From: Luteimonas vadosa
GTDB taxonomy: Bacteria; Pseudomonadota; Gammaproteobacteria; Xanthomonadales; Xanthomonadaceae
Assembly: GCF_039543545.1 (NCBI RefSeq)
Contig: NZ_BAABJY010000007.1
Span: forward strand, 1 to 7,436
Direction of reading: 5' to 3'
Length of the DNA stretch: 7,436 nt
Position 1 is the stretch's first letter, and each line of letters starts with the position of its first letter. The position numbers and the translations under genes are program-made. The notes below the pieces were generated by a model. The model made no database searches. It saw nothing but the letters and a program-made list of their open reading frames with translations, and was not told the origin of the DNA. This document shows, one piece after another, positions 5,411 through 7,436 of this stretch.

Positions 5411-5746
5411 TTAGCAGGGACCTGTGGCCAGAGCCAGCCACACCAAGCGGAAGTAATCACCGAAGTCTGGAGGAGCTGGGTAGAACGGCGCGGCCAGTGC
5501 GCGAGCGAAGTAGAACGCCCCAAGGATTGCGAGTGAAAGAATGCTTTTGCGACCGATGGCAGGGGAGCGTCCCCGCGGCCAAAGTAGTATTGCCACGGCA
5601 AAAGCTAGGAGCATCCAGAGCATCGCTTGCTTGTGCCAGGCGTAGGTACCGCACGAGAACAGGCCGAGCCACACCCCGCCCACAATTGCTGCCAAGAACG
5701 CGACGAGCACCAGCGCCTTGAATCCGTTTGCGGAGGTGCGTGGCAT
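5411..5746 (-). CDS. Membrane protein with three or four helices, unknown (cassette L)
   Basis: The 111-aa protein starts MPRTSANGFKALVLVAFLA, with ATG 5746-5744 exactly 9 nt inside the cassette and within the complementary end arm. Hydrophobic segments are at about residues 10-30, 40-56 and 68-86, with a weaker one at 96-108. The loop PRGRSPAIGRKS (57-68) is strongly basic and probably cytoplasmic. Cys32 and a C-terminal Cys111 are the only cysteines. The stop TAA (5413-5411) precedes the attC12 core box. No family recognised. Confidence 0.85.
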   Translation of the reverse strand: MPRTSANGFKALVLVAFLAAIVGGVWLGLFSCGTYAWHKQAMLWMLLAFAVAILLWPRGRSPAIGRKSILSLAILGAFYFARALAAPFYPAPPDFGDYFRLVWLALATGPC

Positions 5747-5749
5747 GGG

Positions 5750-5857
5750 CCCTAACGCCTGAATTAAGCCGACCCGTGTAGTGGAAGCGGGCATGGCAGG
5801 ATTTTATTGCCATGCCCGCTGTAACGAAGCGGGTTCGGCTTGAATGAATTGTTAGGT
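5750..5857 (-). repeat. attC13 (108 bp, with an unusual apical hairpin, cassette M)
   Basis: The boxes are CCCTAAC 5750-5756 and GTTAGGT 5851-5857. The L boxes are standard, but the usual central arm is replaced by a perfect 13-bp stem AGCGGGCATGGCA (5786-5798) / TGCCATGCCCGCT (5808-5820). Its 9-nt loop is AT-rich (GGATTTTAT). The conserved ATAGCCGAAGGC apex of the other long sites is absent. Confidence 0.95.
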
Positions 5858-5860
5858 TGC

Positions 5861-6190
5861 TCAGTCCGCAGGCGGTTGGGTGTCGATGGCAGTGCCATGA
5901 TCAACCAACGGGAGCAACTCTTTGACCTGATCGACGGAGTAACCCTCCAGATGAACGATCCGCTTGTCCAGAAGTGTGAGGATGACCTTGCGGCTCGCGC
6001 GTGCTTTGAGCCAAGCAACCAGAACGGCAGCAACGGGGCCAGCAACCGCAGCAGTTTGTGCCACAGCGATCATGGTGCCAGCAGCCATAACCTGACCAGG
6101 CGGAGCCTTGAGCTCGGCATAAGGAACGCCGGCATCGTCTAGTGCCCGGGTAAACGACTCGTCGCTGTCTTTGAATAGAGCTATACGCAC
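5861..6190 (-). CDS. Small protein with a central hydrophobic helix, possibly EACC1-like (cassette M)
   Basis: The 109-aa protein reads MRIALFKDSDESFTRALDDA, then a Gly/Ala/Val-rich hydrophobic stretch (about residues 34-59) ending in WLKARASRKV (60-69). After this comes a short strand, RIVHLEGYSVDQVKELLP (77-94). A strand-helix start, one membrane-like helix and a small C-terminal beta unit recall, from memory, the effector-associated constant component EACC1 described in bacterial conflict systems. This is inference and uncertain. GTG 6190-6188 is chosen because GGAG (6202-6199) lies 8 nt upstream; an in-frame extension upstream is translated attC14. The stop TGA (5863-5861) precedes the attC13 core box. 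Confidence 0.84.
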   Translation of the reverse strand: MRIALFKDSDESFTRALDDAGVPYAELKAPPGQVMAAGTMIAVAQTAAVAGPVAAVLVAWLKARASRKVILTLLDKRIVHLEGYSVDQVKELLPLVDHGTAIDTQPPAD

Positions 6191-6198
6191 GATGATGT

Positions 6199-6202
6199 CT
6201 CC
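6199..6202 (-). promoter_or_regulatory. Ribosome binding site of the cassette M gene
   Basis: GGAG on the minus strand, 8 nt before GTG 6190, selects this non-ATG start. Confidence 0.55.
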
Positions 6203-6208
6203 AGAGCA

Positions 6209-6324
6209 ACCTAACGCCTGAGTTAAGCCGACCCGCAGCGGGGCGGCGACTGAGCGCAATATAGCCGAAGGCGGGCGCTTAGGCGCCGCACCGATGCGGG
6301 TTCGGCTTGAACGAATTGTTAGGC
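6209..6324 (-). repeat. attC14 (116 bp, cassette N)
   Basis: The boxes are ACCTAAC 6209-6215, matching GTTAGGT at 5851, and GTTAGGC 6318-6324. Its interior is identical to attC3 and attC9. Confidence 0.97.
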
Positions 6325-6852
6325 CGCATCTACGCCATCTGCCGTGACTTGCCCGGGGCCTGTCACGCGCGTGCCAAAGAAGCGAACCATATCAAGATCA
6401 GCGGTCAGCCTTGCGCATGCCCTTGTGAATCTGTGTCTTGGGTCTTGCAAGTTCTCCTTTGCCACGCAGAGAATCGCTAAGCATTGGTCGCTGATGTGCG
6501 GGGAGGCAAACGACAGTACGGAGTTGTCCGTCTTATGGGCGATGTCGTGGGCGAACGTGTTACGGATCTCCCGAATGCGGTGGAGATCCGCCCAGATGGC
6601 GTCAGTGACCAAGCCGAGTAGGCGCGCCATGTCGATTTTGGCTGAGAAGCTCGACAGCGGGCGGCTCTTATTGAACAGGCCTTCCCACGCCTTTTTGTGC
6701 GGGTGCAGCGCGGACTCAATGGCTGCGGCCAACATTTCCTCGACCCAGGCTCCACCCACGACTGCAACCGTGCGAGCAGAGCCAGTACTCATCTCAGAGA
6801 TAAGCGTATCTAAGCGCTGTTGTGCTTCTTCCGAGTAGTCGCCAATCTTCAT
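6319..6852 (-). CDS. MltR-like all-alpha protein with an RNxxxH motif (cassette N)
   Basis: The 177-aa protein starts MKIGDYSEEAQQRLDTLIS, with ATG 6852-6850 exactly 9 nt inside the cassette and within the end arm. The order of motifs is RTVAVVGGAWVEEML (27-41), then GLFNKSRPLSSFSAKIDMAR (58-77), then LHRIREIRNTFAH (90-102). It fits the MltR (mannitol operon repressor-like) family seen often in cassettes, and the length is normal for it. Membership does not imply mannitol regulation, since no mtl genes are near. Arg97-Asn98 to His102 matches the RX4-6H pattern of HEPN nucleases, so an RNA-targeting role is possible but unproven. The stop TAA (6321-6319) is in the attC14 core box. An in-frame upstream extension is translated attC15. 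Confidence 0.88.
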   Translation of the reverse strand: MKIGDYSEEAQQRLDTLISEMSTGSARTVAVVGGAWVEEMLAAAIESALHPHKKAWEGLFNKSRPLSSFSAKIDMARLLGLVTDAIWADLHRIREIRNTFAHDIAHKTDNSVLSFASPHISDQCLAILCVAKENLQDPRHRFTRACARLTADLDMVRFFGTRVTGPGQVTADGVDAA

Positions 6853-6855
6853 GCG

Positions 6856-6970
6856 GCCTAACGCCTGAATTAAGCCGACCCGCAGCGGGGTGGCGACTGG
6901 GCGAATATAGCCGAAGGCAGGCGCCTGGGCGCCGCCCCGATGTGGGTTCGGCTTGAATGAATTGTTAGGC
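6856..6970 (-). repeat. attC15 (115 bp, cassette O)
   Basis: The boxes are GCCTAAC 6856-6862 and GTTAGGC 6964-6970. It is of the 115-bp subtype like attC11, but its inner stem is CTGGGCG/CGCCTGG and its first arm has GGGGTGGCG. Confidence 0.97.
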
Positions 6971-7306
6971 CCCAAACCGCTGCAGCACAGACCGACAAGC
7001 GGGAAGGGCCAGCGGAGTTGCCCACGCAATGGCTGACTGTATCTCAGGCTCCAGCTTGGCTAAAGCGTCCGGTGCCCACTTAAATCTGGCGGCTCCGATA
7101 GGCAATGAATCGCACTCCGAGGAAATGACAACGAACGTCTCAAAGTCTGAGTCTCGCTCCGGAACCTCTAGTGCGGCGTGCAGCGATGCCAAGGCATGAC
7201 AGCCCTCAAGCAACGGCACTGTTCCGTCCAGGATGCCCCGCGCGATATCAGCAGCGCGTTCGCGGCAAGAAGAAACGTACTCTTCATGGCTCATGCGATC
7301 GTTCAT
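6965..7306 (-). CDS. Soluble protein of unknown function (cassette O)
   Basis: The 113-aa protein starts MNDRMSHEEYVSSCRERAA, with ATG 7306-7304 10 nt inside the cassette. An internal ATG (MSHEEY, 12 bases downstream) is an alternative start. Segments GILDGTVPLLEGCHALASLH (23-42), DFETFVVISSECDSLPIGAA and APDALAKLEPEIQSAI suggest an alpha/beta or mostly helical cytosolic protein. There is no signal peptide or membrane helix. The sequence gives a strong impression of a family recurrent in proteobacterial cassettes and genomes (order: EG near the N-terminus, VI-x-SE-x-D-x-LP-x-G-x-x-R, acidic helix), but I cannot name it with confidence. The stop TAA (6967-6965) lies in the attC15 core box. Confidence 0.87.
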   Translation of the reverse strand: MNDRMSHEEYVSSCRERAADIARGILDGTVPLLEGCHALASLHAALEVPERDSDFETFVVISSECDSLPIGAARFKWAPDALAKLEPEIQSAIAWATPLALPACRSVLQRFGA

Positions 7307-7310
7307 TGGG

Positions 7311-7426
7311 GCCTAACGCCTGAGTTAAGCCGACCCGCAGCGGGGCGGCGACTGAGCGCAATATAGCCGAAGGCGGGCGCTTAGGCGCTGCACCGATGTG
7401 GGTTCGGCTTGAACGAATTGTTAGGG
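7311..7426 (-). repeat. attC16 (116 bp, cassette P)
   Basis: The boxes are GCCTAAC 7311-7317 and GTTAGGG 7420-7426. It is of the 116-bp subtype with GGCGCTGCACC where the others have GGCGCCGCACC, which mismatches one stem pair. It belongs to a cassette whose gene lies beyond the right edge; only 10 bases of that cassette follow. Confidence 0.96.
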
Positions 7427-7436
7427 CCCATTGAGT

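Larger units (their letters stand above)
1..7436 (-). mobile_element. Integron gene-cassette array, 15 complete cassettes
   Basis: Sixteen attC sites alternate with single short ORFs, all on the minus strand. Cassette limits, taking the cut as G^TTRRRY in each core site, are A 109-401, B 402-853, C 854-1375, D 1376-1858, E 1859-2321, F 2322-2749, G 2750-3267, H 3268-3925, I 3926-4446, J 4447-4797, K 4798-5296, L 5297-5755, M 5756-6214, N 6215-6861, O 6862-7316. Partial cassettes flank them. The limits and orientation are independently supported because non-consensus core boxes match only within one cassette: TTAGCG with CGCTAAC in D, TTAGAC with GTCTAAC in G, TTAGGT with ACCTAAC in M, TTAGGG with CCCTAAC in L. 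High similarity among most attC sites is typical of sedentary chromosomal integrons. No integrase or attI is present; these are inferred to lie to the right. Confidence 0.97.

Noticed and set aside
5786..5820. Hairpin in attC13 as an intrinsic terminator
   Set aside because: No T-tract follows the stem on either strand, and it is placed symmetrically inside an attC.
6344..6838. 164-codon plus-strand frame opposite the MltR-like gene
   Set aside because: It is a shadow of a recognised family on the minus strand and is oriented against all cassettes.
109..7316. Toxin-antitoxin cassettes, common in large chromosomal integrons
   Set aside because: No cassette shows two overlapping small genes with recognisable toxin or antitoxin motifs; each has one main ORF.
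103..7426. Regularly spaced repeats as a CRISPR-like array
   Set aside because: Repeats are 60-117 bp, imperfect, bounded by integron core boxes, and separated by ORF-sized segments of differing length.

Overview
The window is a stretch of a large chromosomal-type (sedentary) integron gene-cassette array. Sixteen attC recombination sites (59-base elements) were found by eye. They separate fifteen complete cassettes, called A to O here in order of increasing coordinate, with a partial cassette at each edge. Every recognisable gene and every attC is oriented on the minus strand. Read on that strand, each unit is a short leader, one ORF, then its attC, so the attC belonging to a gene lies at lower coordinates than the gene. 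No integrase gene, attI site, tRNA, rRNA, IS element or CRISPR is visible. Given the cassette direction, the intI/attI platform should lie beyond the right-hand edge (inference).

Organism: the attC consensus (minus strand: GCCTAACAATTCGTTCAAGC ... TCAGGCGTTAGGC) is the type found in gammaproteobacterial integrons, including those of Xanthomonas and Pseudomonas relatives and of mobile aadA cassettes. The DNA is moderately GC-rich. A gammaproteobacterium, perhaps of the Xanthomonadales/Pseudomonadales, is the best guess, but an environmental clone cannot be excluded. Cassette genes travel, so they say little about the host.

Layout, left to right: 5' part of an unknown gene (1-97); cassette A, doubtful coding; B, small helical protein; C, four-helix membrane protein; D, two-helix membrane protein; E, small soluble unknown; F, VOC (glyoxalase/dioxygenase-fold) protein; G, anchored periplasmic protein; H, secreted Cys-containing protein preceded by a 7-codon leader ORF; I, lipoprotein; J, hairpin-rich cassette with a foreign-type attC; K and L, multi-helix membrane proteins; M, small protein with one hydrophobic helix; N, MltR-like protein with an RNxxxH motif; O, soluble unknown; then the edge of cassette P. 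The genes do not form a pathway. They are independently mobile units that probably rely on read-through transcription from the integron promoter or on unseen internal promoters.

The most interesting structure is in the cassette ends. Within a cassette, the 5' end and the bases just before its attC are complementary well beyond the 7-bp core boxes. The match is exactly 12 bp in ten of fifteen cassettes, 13 in one, and 9 to 12 with a mismatch or bulge in the rest. The outer 5 bp differ from cassette to cassette, so each cassette carries its own end signature. The long attC sites also show compensatory base changes in an internal stem and a conserved C-GAA-G apical triloop on the strand expected to be recombinogenic. 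Many genes use the TAA inside their attC core box as stop codon, and four start exactly 9 nt from the cassette boundary.
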